Made by a program: the position numbers and the translations under genes. Of a stretch of DNA of 64,000 bases, positions 1 to 9,336 are shown piece by piece. Each line of letters opens with the position of its first letter. Within the stretch, counting starts at the first letter, position 1. Source of the DNA: Toxorhynchites rutilus septentrionalis (lineage: Eukaryota; Arthropoda; Insecta; Diptera; Culicidae); assembly GCF_029784135.1 (NCBI RefSeq), contig NC_073744.1, positions 69,277,593 to 69,341,592 on the forward strand. Direction: 5' to 3'. Under the pieces are notes generated by a model. The model was not told where the DNA came from, did no database searches, and saw only the letters and a list, made by a program, of their open reading frames with translations.

Positions 1-276
1 GTGATTGAAGCCTTTAATGTTTTGCGATGTTTCAAATGTGGAGAATTTGGACATAAGAGCACCGACTGCAAAAAAGAACAAACATGTTCAAGATGTAATG
101 GAAAACATAAAACATCTGAGTGTTCATCAACAGAATGGAAATGTATAAATTGCTTGAAAGTTAAAAAGGAACAAAAAATGAATTTGGATGAAAATCATCC
201 AACTTATAGTACACAGTGTCCTGTGTATCGGAGATTGCTGGAGAAGCAAAAAAGCAACATTTTTCAAACTAAATAG
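1..276 (+). CDS. LINE ORF1 (gag-like) C-terminal part, three zinc knuckles
   Basis: Only the last 91 residues are in the window; the GTG at base 1 is the window edge, not a start. Three CCHC-type zinc knuckles are visible: C10-C13-H18-C23, C29-C32-H36-C41 and a wider C48-C51-H66-C73. Proteins of this kind bind the element's RNA and form the ribonucleoprotein that carries it back to the chromosome. The ORF ends in a single TAG at 274-276. The same frame then stays open straight into ORF2, with no other stop between. Confidence 0.8.
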   Translation: MIEAFNVLRCFKCGEFGHKSTDCKKEQTCSRCNGKHKTSECSSTEWKCINCLKVKKEQKMNLDENHPTYSTQCPVYRRLLEKQKSNIFQTK

Positions 277-282
277 CAATTT
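274..282 (+). promoter_or_regulatory. candidate stop-codon readthrough site between ORF1 and ORF2
   Basis: ORF1 ends with TAG and is followed in the same frame by CAA TTT and then an uninterrupted frame through ORF2. TAG-CAA-TTT differs at one base from the plant-virus type readthrough context (stop followed by CAR-YYA). ORF2 has no upstream in-frame ATG. Readthrough is an inference; reinitiation at a non-AUG codon is the alternative. Confidence 0.35.
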
Positions 283-306
283 CGGAAAACTACATGTGAA
301 AGTAAG

Positions 307-3093
307 TTGGCAATAATCTATTTGAATATAGCTGGGCTTTGTACAAATTACGCAGAAATGCGATTACTTGTAGAAAACGTGCGTCCTCAGATGGTTTTTC
401 TTTCTGAAACTCACATAGTTCATGAAGAATCATTTGACCAGTACAACATACCGGGTTACAAAGTTGTTTTTTGTTTGTCGCACTCTAAACACACAGGAGG
501 TGTTGCAATTTATGCAAAAGAATCAGTTAATTTCAACATTCGGTTAAACGAAGCTGTTGAAAATAATTGGTTCTTGGCTATTTCAGTTGAAAGGGGCATG
601 CAGATAGGAAATTATGGAATTGTATACCATTCCCCTAGTTCCAGTGACCAGCGATTTATTGAAATTTTGGAGAACTGGTGGGAAAATATCGTTGATTGCA
701 GTAAATTAAATGTAATTGCTGGTGATTTTAATATTGACTGGCTCAATGTACGAAATTCGAATCAATTGAAACAATTATCGCATTATTTCAACTTGAAACA
801 AACGGTTCTCGAAGCTACTAGAATTTCTAAACATAGTAGAACTCTGATTGATCACGTCTTTTCAAATTTTGCTACTGTTCATTCTTCGACCGAGGCCAAA
901 TTTAAAATAACTGACCATGAGACAATTTTTGTATACATTGAGAATGGACAGCATGACAGTGATGGAAATAAAGTAAAGATCAAATGTTGGAAACGATATT
1001 CTAAAGAATCCTTGTCTCAGCTTGTGTCGGCAAGCCTGGATTTTGTGGCAATGACTGGACATCTGAATGATAAAGCAGCTGTTCTAACTAATATTTTGAG
1101 AGAGTGTACGAATAAATTAGTAGTTGAAAAACATATTGATTTGAGCAATTCGAACAGCTGGTACTCTTTGGATCTGATGCGCCTCAAACGCAAAAGAGAC
1201 AAAAAGTACAAAAAGTTTTTGAGAACTAATTCAGAAAACCATTGGAACATGTACACCTTAGCGCGGAACATATATTCACGGGCCTTGAAAAAGACTAGAT
1301 GTGAATATATACAGAGGAAAATCGATGAACATCAAAATAATAGTAAAGGGCTATGGAGAATATTAAAAACATTATTAAATTCGAAAAATAGTATACCGCG
1401 TTCCATAGTTTTCGGAGGGTCAGAAGAACAGTCAGACCAAATTATTGCAGAGAAATTTAACAGTTATTTCGTTAATAGTGTTCTGCTGATCAACCAAAGT
1501 ATTGCGTTGGTCAGAGAACCTGACGAAATAATACAGCCGATTACTATCAATAGCAGACTAGATTGTTTTTCACCTATCACTTTTGTTGAATTGAAAGGTA
1601 TCTGTTTTTCATTGCAAAAATCGGCTGGTACCGATAATGTCAACGCGAAAGTGATTCAAGATTGCTTTCACATCATTGGACACGATCTGCTGGACCTGAT
1701 AAATGACTCTTTACGAACTGGGCACGTGCCAAAGGTTTGGAAGGAATCCCTTGTGGTTCCAATCCCCAAAGTTAATGGGACGGATAAAGCCGAAGAGTAC
1801 CGCCCTATTAACATGCTGCACATATTAGAGAAACTGGTAGAACTTGTTGTGAAAGGTCAGCTGATACATTTTATAGATAATAACAGTTTGCTAATTCCAG
1901 AACAGTCGGGATATCGAGAGGGACACTCTTGTGAAACCGCGCTGAATCTGGTATTAGCAAAATGGAAAGAGAATATCGAGGCGAAAGAGACTATATTTGC
2001 GGTATTTCTGGATCTTAAACGCGCTTTTGAAACAATTTCTAGGCCCTTATTGTTACAAACACTGAAGCGCATTGGAATTGTAGGGATGGCGTACAAATGG
2101 TTTGAAAGCTATTTGTGCGATAGAACTCAAAAGACTCGTTTCAACGATTCTGTTTCCGATCCCATTGGCAACTCACTCGGGGTGCCACAGGGAAGTGTTT
2201 TAGGGCCCATTTTGTTTATTTTATACATAAATGATCTGCGACGAATTTTACGATACTGTGACATTAATTTGTTCGCGGATGATACTGTCCTGTTCATCGC
2301 AGCTAAGGATATAAAAGAAACCGCGGAACACATAGACGAAGATTTGCATTCTCTGGCTCAGTGGCTTAAATTTAAACAATTAAAGTTAAATGTTGGCAAA
2401 ACAAAATACATGCTCATTTCTGCAGCAAACTCCAGTATTGACGTAAATTTTGAAATAGATGGTGAGACATTAGAACGCGTGAAAGAAATCAAATACTTAG
2501 GAGTTATTATTGATGACACGTTAACTTTCAAGTCTCACATCAATAATGTCATCAAAAAGATTGCCAAGAAGTACGGCGTTTTGTGTCGTTTGAAGAAAGA
2601 GTTGACAATAAACAGTAAAATTAAATTGTATAAATCATTGATTTCACCGCACATAGATTTTTGCTCGTCGATCCTCTTCCTTGCAAATAATACACAATTA
2701 ACGAGATTGCAGCGTTTACAAAATAAAGTAATGCGTTTGATTTTAAGATGTAGTAGATACACTTCCTCCAGTTTGATGTTGGACGCGCTACAGTGGCTAT
2801 CTGTGAAGCAAAGAATTTATTACATGACAATGGTGTTCATCTTCAAAATTTTGAACGATATGCTGCCTCGATATTTGTGTGATCGAATTGAAAGAGGAAG
2901 TGATGTTCATAGATACAATACAAGAAACGCGAATGATGCAAGAACACCCAACTTTATGTTTAGTAGGTCGCAGAACTCGTTGTTATATAAAGGTATAAAT
3001 TTCTTCAATTCGATGCCCAGAGAAATTAAACGTGCGGCAACAATGGCAGAGTTCAAGAAAATGTGTATTTCACACGTAAAATCTGTTTTGTAA
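307..3093 (+). CDS. LINE ORF2: endonuclease and reverse transcriptase
   Basis: Intact ORF of about 928 residues that would nick chromosomal DNA and copy the element RNA by target-primed reverse transcription. The N-terminal third is an endonuclease/exonuclease/phosphatase fold: LNIAGL near the start, SETHI, GDFNIDW around residue 138 and a TDHE catalytic histidine box near residue 200. The RT follows, with VPQGSVLGP near residue 630 and the catalytic FADDT near 657. The C-terminal third is a CR1/Jockey-like thumb region with no RNase H. There is no ATG near the start: the first in-frame codons after the upstream TAG run into the endonuclease, and the first ATG (358) is already inside it. Clade assignment is by eye only. 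Confidence 0.88.
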   Translation: MAIIYLNIAGLCTNYAEMRLLVENVRPQMVFLSETHIVHEESFDQYNIPGYKVVFCLSHSKHTGGVAIYAKESVNFNIRLNEAVENNWFLAISVERGMQIGNYGIVYHSPSSSDQRFIEILENWWENIVDCSKLNVIAGDFNIDWLNVRNSNQLKQLSHYFNLKQTVLEATRISKHSRTLIDHVFSNFATVHSSTEAKFKITDHETIFVYIENGQHDSDGNKVKIKCWKRYSKESLSQLVSASLDFVAMTGHLNDKAAVLTNILRECTNKLVVEKHIDLSNSNSWYSLDLMRLKRKRDKKYKKFLRTNSENHWNMYTLARNIYSRALKKTRCEYIQRKIDEHQNNSKGLWRILKTLLNSKNSIPRSIVFGGSEEQSDQIIAEKFNSYFVNSVLLINQSIALVREPDEIIQPITINSRLDCFSPITFVELKGICFSLQKSAGTDNVNAKVIQDCFHIIGHDLLDLINDSLRTGHVPKVWKESLVVPIPKVNGTDKAEEYRPINMLHILEKLVELVVKGQLIHFIDNNSLLIPEQSGYREGHSCETALNLVLAKWKENIEAKETIFAVFLDLKRAFETISRPLLLQTLKRIGIVGMAYKWFESYLCDRTQKTRFNDSVSDPIGNSLGVPQGSVLGPILFILYINDLRRILRYCDINLFADDTVLFIAAKDIKETAEHIDEDLHSLAQWLKFKQLKLNVGKTKYMLISAANSSIDVNFEIDGETLERVKEIKYLGVIIDDTLTFKSHINNVIKKIAKKYGVLCRLKKELTINSKIKLYKSLISPHIDFCSSILFLANNTQLTRLQRLQNKVMRLILRCSRYTSSSLMLDALQWLSVKQRIYYMTMVFIFKILNDMLPRYLCDRIERGSDVHRYNTRNANDARTPNFMFSRSQNSLLYKGINFFNSMPREIKRAATMAEFKKMCISHVKSVL

Positions 3094-3242
3094 ACAGGTT
3101 TTATAATTTTTCCTAAATCATTCATTTATGTTTGCAATTGATAAAAATTAATAAAATTTATTTACAGGTTAAACTACCATGTTCGTACTGATGATGATGA
3201 TTTTTTTTTTGTTTTGTTTATGTATATTGTAAAAAAAAAAAG

Positions 3243-3545
3243 TAATAAGCGTTGTCTACGAGAGTTTGAGCCTCGCGCGCGTTTGGTCGGCCTGGACTAT
3301 GTTAATGGAACACTGGCAGAACACTGATATATAATGAAATTTTTATGTGGGTCTGAAGTGGAAACTGGAATGGGGATAGCTCATTCAGAATTGTCGTAAA
3401 CTATCTTATCATAAGATGGTTATATCGAGTATTTGTGAATGTGGCAGATCTCTATCATGTTCTAAGTAGACACTTTTAGATATTGGGTTCGATTCCCAAT
3501 CTGTCAAGGATCTTCCCGGGTTGGAAATTTTCTTGACATGCCTTA
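3243..3545 (+). repeat. SINE-like interspersed repeat, copy 1 (tRNA-type B box)
   Basis: This stretch aligns along its length with the reverse complement of 31321-31600. Both copies share the order GTCTACGA, ACACTGGC, AGATGGTTAT, GCAGATCTC, GGTTCGATTCC-like box, TCAAGGATCTTCCC and GGAAATTTTCTTGACA. The GGTTCGATTCC at 3486-3496 is a perfect RNA polymerase III B box. The sequence after it resembles what I remember of tRNA-related SINEs of Aedes (Feilai type). No clear A box is preserved. It sits directly after the LINE 3' end. Confidence 0.6.
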
Positions 3546-3928
3546 AAAAAACTTTGGGTCTGAAGTTGGGATTATCATTATGATAATGTCGATAAGGATA
3601 GGACCATTGTTTTTCTTTTAAAGTTTTTGCCTATTTATGATGTTCGATTAATAGAAATTCATGCCTGCAACAGAGTCAGTTCGCTGTTTTGTTTTATAAT
3701 ACTGATATCTTAATTTGGTTAAATATAAATATTATCTATTAGATAAATCGGCCAGTTCAAACCTTTGTAGGGGTATGAGGTGGGTCATCATCATCATCAT
3801 TTTTTTTTTTTTTTTTTTTTAGAGAATTATTTTGTTTTGGTTTGCGTCCCTGATATTTTGTTTTGGGAAACATTACAGAAACGCTTAAATACAGTAGGAT
3901 CCCGATTATCCGTGGGCGTAAATATGAT
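3546..3928. other. intergenic, no gene seen; simple repeat and dispersed 51-bp segment
   Basis: No coding sequence. It holds a (TCA)n run followed by about 20 T (3785-3820) and the 51-bp segment listed separately. The A/T-rich right edge near 3929 is where the I-clade LINE on the other strand appears to end. Confidence 0.5.
3821..3871 (+). repeat. 51-bp segment shared with 13734-13784
   Basis: Starts AGAGAATTATTTTG and ends TTTTGGGAAAC; 49 of 51 bases match the copy at 13734-13784 in the same orientation. The second copy lies inside a MITE-like unit, this one directly after a poly-T run, so it is probably a fragment of the same dispersed element. Confidence 0.7.
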
Positions 3929-4281
3929 TTTTTTTATCCAGTTCATTTATTTGTAAGGCTCAATCGCATAAGCTTTGCGGAGCCGCTAATTCAAGGTTTG
4001 TTTATACAAAGTTTCAACTAATTTCTATGTTTAGTAGGATTCGACCGAATACTCGCGGTTTACTCGAGGTTAAAAGGGCAACATTTTTGTGGGACGGGTC
4101 AGGTTGGGGATATGGATATGAGGTATCGTTGTCTCAACCGAGGGTTGCCGCACGCACTGTAGCATAGTGCATAATGACCAGGGATAGCATCTGGTGTTCG
4201 ACTAGCTGTCGAGGGTGGGCGACGGTGAGATGGGGGGACAAGACAAACAAACTAATAACGAAAAAGAAAAACACAAAAGCA

Positions 4282-7200
4282 TTAAATACTTATACTAGAC
4301 CGTTTCACAAACATATAGATCAACTGCATATAGCAGATGTCGCGAGTTCCCAACACGTCTCTAACAGGAACATAGGGTTGTCTTCCTTGGACCTCAAGGG
4401 CATTCAAAAGGTACTCTCTGGCTGCGTAATTATCCGTACATTGCCAAACTGCGTGATCGATGTCATCGTAACCGTTTCCACACCGACAGACGTTGCTTTG
4501 AACAAGATTTATTCTGTGGAGATGCACATCTAGCGAGTAGTGGTTGGACATAAGTCTACTCATTACACGAATGAAGTCACGACTTAAGTCCAAACCTTTG
4601 AACCACGCTCTCGAAGAAACCTTTGGAATAATTGAATATAACCACCGCCCAAGACTTCCAGTGTCCCAATCGGTTTGCCAACTCAAGAGGGAACTCTGAC
4701 GCAGTAATTGGAAAAATTCATCGTATGAAATCTGTCTATCAAACAATTCGCCTTCCTGGGCACCCACCTTTGCGAGAGTGTCCGCCTTCTCATTGCCAGG
4801 AATTGAGCAATGAGAGGGGACCCAAACAAAGGTTAACTTATAAGATCTTTCGATCAGTGCACTCATCTGCTGTCTCACTTTTGTGAGGAAATAAGATGGG
4901 TGCCTACTAGTTTTCATCGACTGGAGAGCCTCAAGCGAACTGAGACTATCCGAGAAAATGAAGTAATGGTCTGCAGGCTTGTTGGAGATCATCCCCAATG
5001 CGAAGTCGATTGCTGCCAGCTCAGCAACATAAACGGAACAAGGTTCCTGCAGTTTACGGAAGGCGCTTGAATTTTCATTGAAAACACCGAAGCCAGTGGA
5101 TCCATTGAGGCGAGACCCATCAGTGAAGTATCTTTTCATGCAATTGACTTTTTGGTACTTTCGGTTAAAAATACGGGGAATGAAAGTTGGTCGAAGCTGA
5201 TCTGAAATCCCAAGTATTGCTTGTTTCATCGACAGATCGTATTCAATTGAGGAACTGCTGATGGTGAAGTGAGCACGGTCTGGAGTAAACGATGGAAGAC
5301 AAATATCTGATGAAATATAGTGATGATAAATTCTCATAAACCGAGATTGTATATTTAGATGAAGCATTTTATCAAAGTTTTCAATCACAAGTGTGTTCGT
5401 GATACCGCATTTCACCAGTATTCTGAGAGAAAGTTCCCAGAATCGGTTCTGTAGAGGACATGAGCCTTGGGGTAGACCCATATAACTATTTCTGGAAGTT
5501 GTCAGCTGTCCAAGGGTGAAGTTCATTTGCTTTTCTGACAACAAATTGTACAAGAAGTTATTCAAAATTCCAGGAAGTCCACATCTGTTCAGATTGTCTG
5601 ACAGAATTTCTATGGAAACTGAATCAAAAGCTCCCTTAATATCCAAAAATACTGAAGCCAGTTGCTCCTTGTGCGCAAAGGCCAGTTGAATATCTGTAGA
5701 AAGCAACGCTAGACAATCGTTTGTTCCTTTGCTCTTGCGAAACCCAAATTGTGTACTTGATAGCAAATTATTTGTCTCGATCCATTGATCGAGTCTTCGA
5801 AGGATCATTTTCTCCAGCAATTTTCTAATGCACGAGAGCATAGCAATCGGACGGTATGAGTTATGGTCAGACGCTGGTTTGCCAGGCTTTTGAATTGCTA
5901 TCACTTTGACCTGTCTCCATTCGGGTGGCACAATATTGTTTTCTAGTAGAGTATTGAATAAGTCTAGCAAGCGTCTTTTCGCGATATGGGGAAGATTTTT
6001 TAGAAGAACGAATTTAATCATATCGCTTCCGGGTGAAGAGTTGTTCGATGAAAGAAGAGCCATAGAAAATTCCAGCATTGAGAATGGTCTGTCCAGAGGT
6101 CCACCGCTTGGAGACGTTTCTCGAAGAATATGTTGGGCTGGAACTGAGTCTGGACAGACCTTTTTAGCGAAATCGAATATCCATCGGTTGGAGTATTCTT
6201 CACTCTCGTTGGTAGATGAGCGGTTACGCATGTTGCGAGCTACCCTCCACAAGGTGCGTATTGAGGTTTCACGAGAAAGACCTTCGATGAAATTGCGCCA
6301 GTAACCGCGTTTTTTTGCTTTAACTAATTGTTTCAGCTGTATTTCAAGCTTTGAATATTCCTCGAAGTGTGTGGATGTTCCATGTCTGCGAAAAGCTTTG
6401 AAAGCATCAGATTTTTTCAAATACAATTTTGTGCATTCATCGTCCCAGCCAGGAGTGGCTGGTTTTCTTTTAAATGAAGCACTTGGAACTTTTCTTTTTT
6501 GTGCTTCCAGTGAGCTTTTATACAATAAATCGACGAAGAATCGATATTCTTCCAATGGTGGAAGTATATCTATTGATTCGACACCGATTGTTACCGCCGT
6601 TGCAAATTTTTGCCAGTCGATGTTCCTTGTTAGATCAAATGGAACTCGAGATGGTTCAGTGGATTGCGGGCTACACTTGATTGATATATTGATTGGCAAG
6701 TGATCGCTACCATGGGGATCATTGATGACCTTCCACTGACAATCTAATGATAGCGTGTTTGAGCACAAAGATAGATCGAGTCGGCTTTCTCGAGCCGGAG
6801 GTTTTGCAATTCGTGTCACTTCACCAGTGTTCAAGATAGTCAAGTTGAAATCGTCATCATAAAGATCGCCCCACCCAGTACCATGGGAGTTCATGTCACC
6901 CAAAATTAGAACTGGGGTTGAGAGAATCGAAATTAGATTCCATAGTTGACTACGGCTAATGGAAGTATTCGGGGGAACGTATACTGAAGCTATGCAGAGT
7001 TCTTTATTCTTTGCAGTTATTTGACAAGCGACGATTTCGACGTCTGATAGAGCTGGGAGAGGAATTTTATAGAAAGAGTAGCACTTTTTGATCCCTAAAA
7101 GTACTCCTCCATAGGAATCATCTCTATCCAGGCGAATAATATTAAAATCGTGGAAGTTGAGTTCTGTGTCAGAAGAAAGCCATGTTTCGGAAAGAACGAA

Positions 7201-7320
7201 TATATCACAATCATAATTTTGAAGTAAAAATTTGAACGAGTCTAGTTTAGGCACTAGACTACGGCAGTTCCATTGTAGCACATTGATCATATCTTCTACT
7301 ACGTTAGATGAATTATCCAT
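4282..7320 (-). CDS. I-type LINE ORF2: endonuclease, deleted RT, RNase H
   Basis: I take the ATG at 7320 as the start, because the ORF1 stop overlaps it; the frame stays open to 7341. The endonuclease occupies the first ~230 residues (LQWNCRS, SETWL, GDMNSHGTGWG, SDHLPI). RT motifs run up to GLPQGSC near 5465, but the sequence then jumps straight to a thumb-like segment (WELSLRILVKCG). The palm box with the catalytic Y/F-x-D-D is missing although the frame is kept. RNase H is complete by eye (TDGS near 5120, AELAAID, SDSLSS, NEKADTLAK), followed by a C-x-C...H...C tail. The protein should lack polymerase activity; EN and RNase H could still be made. Confidence 0.8.
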   Translation of the reverse strand: MDNSSNVVEDMINVLQWNCRSLVPKLDSFKFLLQNYDCDIFVLSETWLSSDTELNFHDFNIIRLDRDDSYGGVLLGIKKCYSFYKIPLPALSDVEIVACQITAKNKELCIASVYVPPNTSISRSQLWNLISILSTPVLILGDMNSHGTGWGDLYDDDFNLTILNTGEVTRIAKPPARESRLDLSLCSNTLSLDCQWKVINDPHGSDHLPINISIKCSPQSTEPSRVPFDLTRNIDWQKFATAVTIGVESIDILPPLEEYRFFVDLLYKSSLEAQKRKVPSASFKRKPATPGWDDECTKLYLKKSDAFKAFRRHGTSTHFEEYSKLEIQLKQLVKAKKRGYWRNFIEGLSRETSIRTLWRVARNMRNRSSTNESEEYSNRWIFDFAKKVCPDSVPAQHILRETSPSGGPLDRPFSMLEFSMALLSSNNSSPGSDMIKFVLLKNLPHIAKRRLLDLFNTLLENNIVPPEWRQVKVIAIQKPGKPASDHNSYRPIAMLSCIRKLLEKMILRRLDQWIETNNLLSSTQFGFRKSKGTNDCLALLSTDIQLAFAHKEQLASVFLDIKGAFDSVSIEILSDNLNRCGLPGILNNFLYNLLSEKQMNFTLGQLTTSRNSYMGLPQGSCPLQNRFWELSLRILVKCGITNTLVIENFDKMLHLNIQSRFMRIYHHYISSDICLPSFTPDRAHFTISSSSIEYDLSMKQAILGISDQLRPTFIPRIFNRKYQKVNCMKRYFTDGSRLNGSTGFGVFNENSSAFRKLQEPCSVYVAELAAIDFALGMISNKPADHYFIFSDSLSSLEALQSMKTSRHPSYFLTKVRQQMSALIERSYKLTFVWVPSHCSIPGNEKADTLAKVGAQEGELFDRQISYDEFFQLLRQSSLLSWQTDWDTGSLGRWLYSIIPKVSSRAWFKGLDLSRDFIRVMSRLMSNHYSLDVHLHRINLVQSNVCRCGNGYDDIDHAVWQCTDNYAAREYLLNALEVQGRQPYVPVRDVLGTRDICYMQLIYMFVKRSSISI

Positions 7321-8599
7321 TGAAAGATATGATTGATGCAAGGAGCGGCCATGAAGCAGTCAATTGCTTAAGGTAAGACTTTAAAGATGGAAGCAAGGCA
7401 GAAATAAGGCTTCTGAGGGGGTCTTGAATTTTGAACGTGTTTAGTATGAAGTCCACAATGTCCGAAAAAGCTATCAATCCTCGATTAGACGCGAATTTTC
7501 TACGAGAAGATCGAGGAGCAGCGTTTTTATTTCTCTCTTCTCTGGGTAATGACGTAAAATCCTTGCTGCAACCAGGAACTGGCTGAGAAGGAGCCTTCGG
7601 ATTCGTTTTTTTGCTACTATTACCCTTGGAATTAGACAATCTTCCGAGGGTCATTTTAGCTTTCTTACGGTGCACCATTGGTGAAGAGAGCTTTCTTTTT
7701 GATGATTCATCCTTTATTGAAGATTCTGGTGCAGCCGAAGTATGACCCTCATCAGAATCAGAATCCGATTCTTGAGATGACAAAACCGAAAATTGGTTTT
7801 CATTTTGAGCGGCTGATGCGGTCTTTAGCATTTCGGCATAAGTCCGCTTGGAGCGTCCAGCGATAGAACGCTTCACTTTATCGGAGTGCTGTTTGTACCT
7901 TGGGCACTCTTGTAGAGAGTGAGGATTCTCGCCACAGTGAATACATTTTTCCACTGTTTGAGTGCAAGAATCCTCACTATGTTTATCGCCACATTTGCCG
8001 CAACGAAATTTGTTGCCGCAGTGGCTAACCGAGTGTCCCAACTTTTTACATTTGGTACAATTATAAACCCGCGGTACAAACAGGCGCACTGGGAAAAAAA
8101 CATTTTCTACTTTCACATAATTTGGGAGAACAGAACCTGCGAAAGTAACTCGAAAAGAGTGCGAGGGCTTATAAACTTTTTTATTTTCTTCCAAAGATGC
8201 TGAATGCAGATTTCTAACATCCAGGATCTTTACAAGATCTCCAATCATCGAGTTTTTGAAGGAACCCGACGCTTGTTTTAGTTCATCGACACTCAGACTC
8301 GCGTCGGTTACTACGCCTTCTATCTCCACTTCTCGAGAAGGGATGTAGATGTGATACTCCCTGTTAAAAACTTCGTGGTCAACAATCTTGTTGGCCACAT
8401 CAAAAGTCGGTGCTTCTACACGCAGTTTGTCCGGTCTCTCTTTATGTATCGAGACGCCCTTATAATTACGCAGCAAATCTCTTGAAATATCAAGAGTTCT
8501 CAAAGCTTTTTCCTTGGGCCGAAAGAAAACAACCCATGGTGCCTTCGAGGACTGTTGATAATAACGCGTCCGCGCAACATTGGCATCAGCAGATGTCAT
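7313..8599 (-). CDS. I-type LINE ORF1 (gag-like, three CCHC knuckles)
   Basis: About 428 residues from the ATG at 8599. The frame extends further upstream to 8680, but that part encodes a Cys/Val-rich stretch from a microsatellite and looks like 5' UTR. An RRM-like or esterase-free N-terminal half (WVVFFRPKE, later FPVRLFVPRVYNC) is followed by three zinc knuckles at about 7890-8060 (CTKCKKLGHSVSHC, CGKCGDKHSEDSC, CIHCGENPHSLQEC). A basic, Ser-rich tail ends in the stop that overlaps the ORF2 ATG in ATGGATAA. It would coat the element RNA. Confidence 0.78.
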   Translation of the reverse strand: MTSADANVARTRYYQQSSKAPWVVFFRPKEKALRTLDISRDLLRNYKGVSIHKERPDKLRVEAPTFDVANKIVDHEVFNREYHIYIPSREVEIEGVVTDASLSVDELKQASGSFKNSMIGDLVKILDVRNLHSASLEENKKVYKPSHSFRVTFAGSVLPNYVKVENVFFPVRLFVPRVYNCTKCKKLGHSVSHCGNKFRCGKCGDKHSEDSCTQTVEKCIHCGENPHSLQECPRYKQHSDKVKRSIAGRSKRTYAEMLKTASAAQNENQFSVLSSQESDSDSDEGHTSAAPESSIKDESSKRKLSSPMVHRKKAKMTLGRLSNSKGNSSKKTNPKAPSQPVPGCSKDFTSLPREERNKNAAPRSSRRKFASNRGLIAFSDIVDFILNTFKIQDPLRSLISALLPSLKSYLKQLTASWPLLASIISFNG

Positions 8600-8890
8600 A
8601 ACGGTTGCGCAGACGGTGCGCAACCGCCTATGAAAACGAAAAAAAACTCGCACGCACACACACAACTCACACGCACACACTCGCGCAAAAACTCAACTTA
8701 AAACTAACTTAGACTAAAAACCAACTTAAACTAAAAACTAGCTCAAATCAAAAATCTTCTTGAAAAAAAAACAATAATTTCGTAAAAAAAAATTTTAATA
8801 AATAAAAACTCAATAAAAAAATTTAGTCTGATGAGTTCGAACAACTTGAACAACCCTATTCAGGGAGCTATACAACGCTGCACGCTACGG

Positions 8891-9207
8891 TATAAGCACA
8901 ATAGCGAGACGGCAAAAACTATTCTATTGTACTTCTCTGTTTGATGTTTGGTGAAGATACAAATGTGACGCTCAATGGAACCAATTCACAGAACACCGGT
9001 TCCTGCTTCCTCGCTGTTCCGGATGCGTTGGCACTTAACTTGTCACCAATGGGCGAAAGAAAAAAAAACAACAACCAAAAATCACTTTGGCGGAGGGGAA
9101 AAAAAAACTTTCCAGCTTCGATATTGTAGCGGAGGACGGACAATGTGTGTCCGTCTCTTGCAAATAATCGACGAGGAATGGCGTAAATATGATAAAGCTC
9201 ATTAGTG
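8891..9207. other. intergenic, no gene seen
   Basis: Both strands carry short open frames with no recognisable similarity. G/A-rich runs (GGCGGAGGGG followed by poly-A) are present. It may be the outer 5' edge of the I-type LINE or unrelated DNA. Confidence 0.4.
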
Positions 9208-9336
9208 TAAAATGTTGGTGGCAATATAGTTGCCACTTGCCTGGCTAACGTAGAATGTTGGTGACTGTATAGTTGCCACCTGTCTGGCTAACTTAAAATG
9301 TTGGTGACTATATAGTTGCCACCTGCCCGTCTAGCG
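9208..9336 (+). repeat. 43-bp tandem repeat, three units, each with a hairpin core
   Basis: Units begin at 9208, 9251 and 9294 (TAAAATGTTGGTG / TAGAATGTTGGTG) and are exactly 43 bases apart. In unit 1 the core GTGGCAATATAGTTGCCAC is a perfect 7-bp inverted repeat around TATAG; units 2 and 3 keep only the right arm. A solitary partial unit with the same core lies at 9646-9675. Confidence 0.9.

Larger units (their letters stand above)
1..3240 (+). mobile_element. non-LTR retrotransposon (LINE), CR1/L2/Jockey-like, 5' end outside window
   Basis: A gag-like zinc-knuckle ORF is followed by one long ORF with apurinic-type endonuclease and reverse transcriptase domains, the usual order of a LINE. 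No RNase H domain follows the RT, which separates it from the I-clade element further right. The 3' UTR runs about 150 bases past the stop at 3093, through an AATAAAATTTA stretch and a (GAT)n plus T-rich run near 3190-3240. The 3' boundary is approximate. ORF2 has no internal stop, so this copy may be young. Confidence 0.85.
3929..8890 (-). mobile_element. I-clade LINE (EN-RT-RNase H), internally deleted
   Basis: Minus-strand element with gag-like ORF1, then ORF2 with endonuclease, RT remnant and RNase H. The 5' UTR (8600-8890) holds a CA/CG microsatellite and short AACTTAAACTAAAAAC-like repeats at about 8690-8760. The 3' UTR runs below 4282 to an AATAAATGAACTGG stretch and an A-run (T-run at 3929-3936 on the plus strand), taken as the 3' end. 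Both outer limits are estimates; no target-site duplication was identified. Confidence 0.75.

Noticed and set aside
5906..6304. 132-codon plus-strand frame
   Set aside because: Antisense shadow of the I-type LINE ORF2, whose motifs on the other strand are clear.
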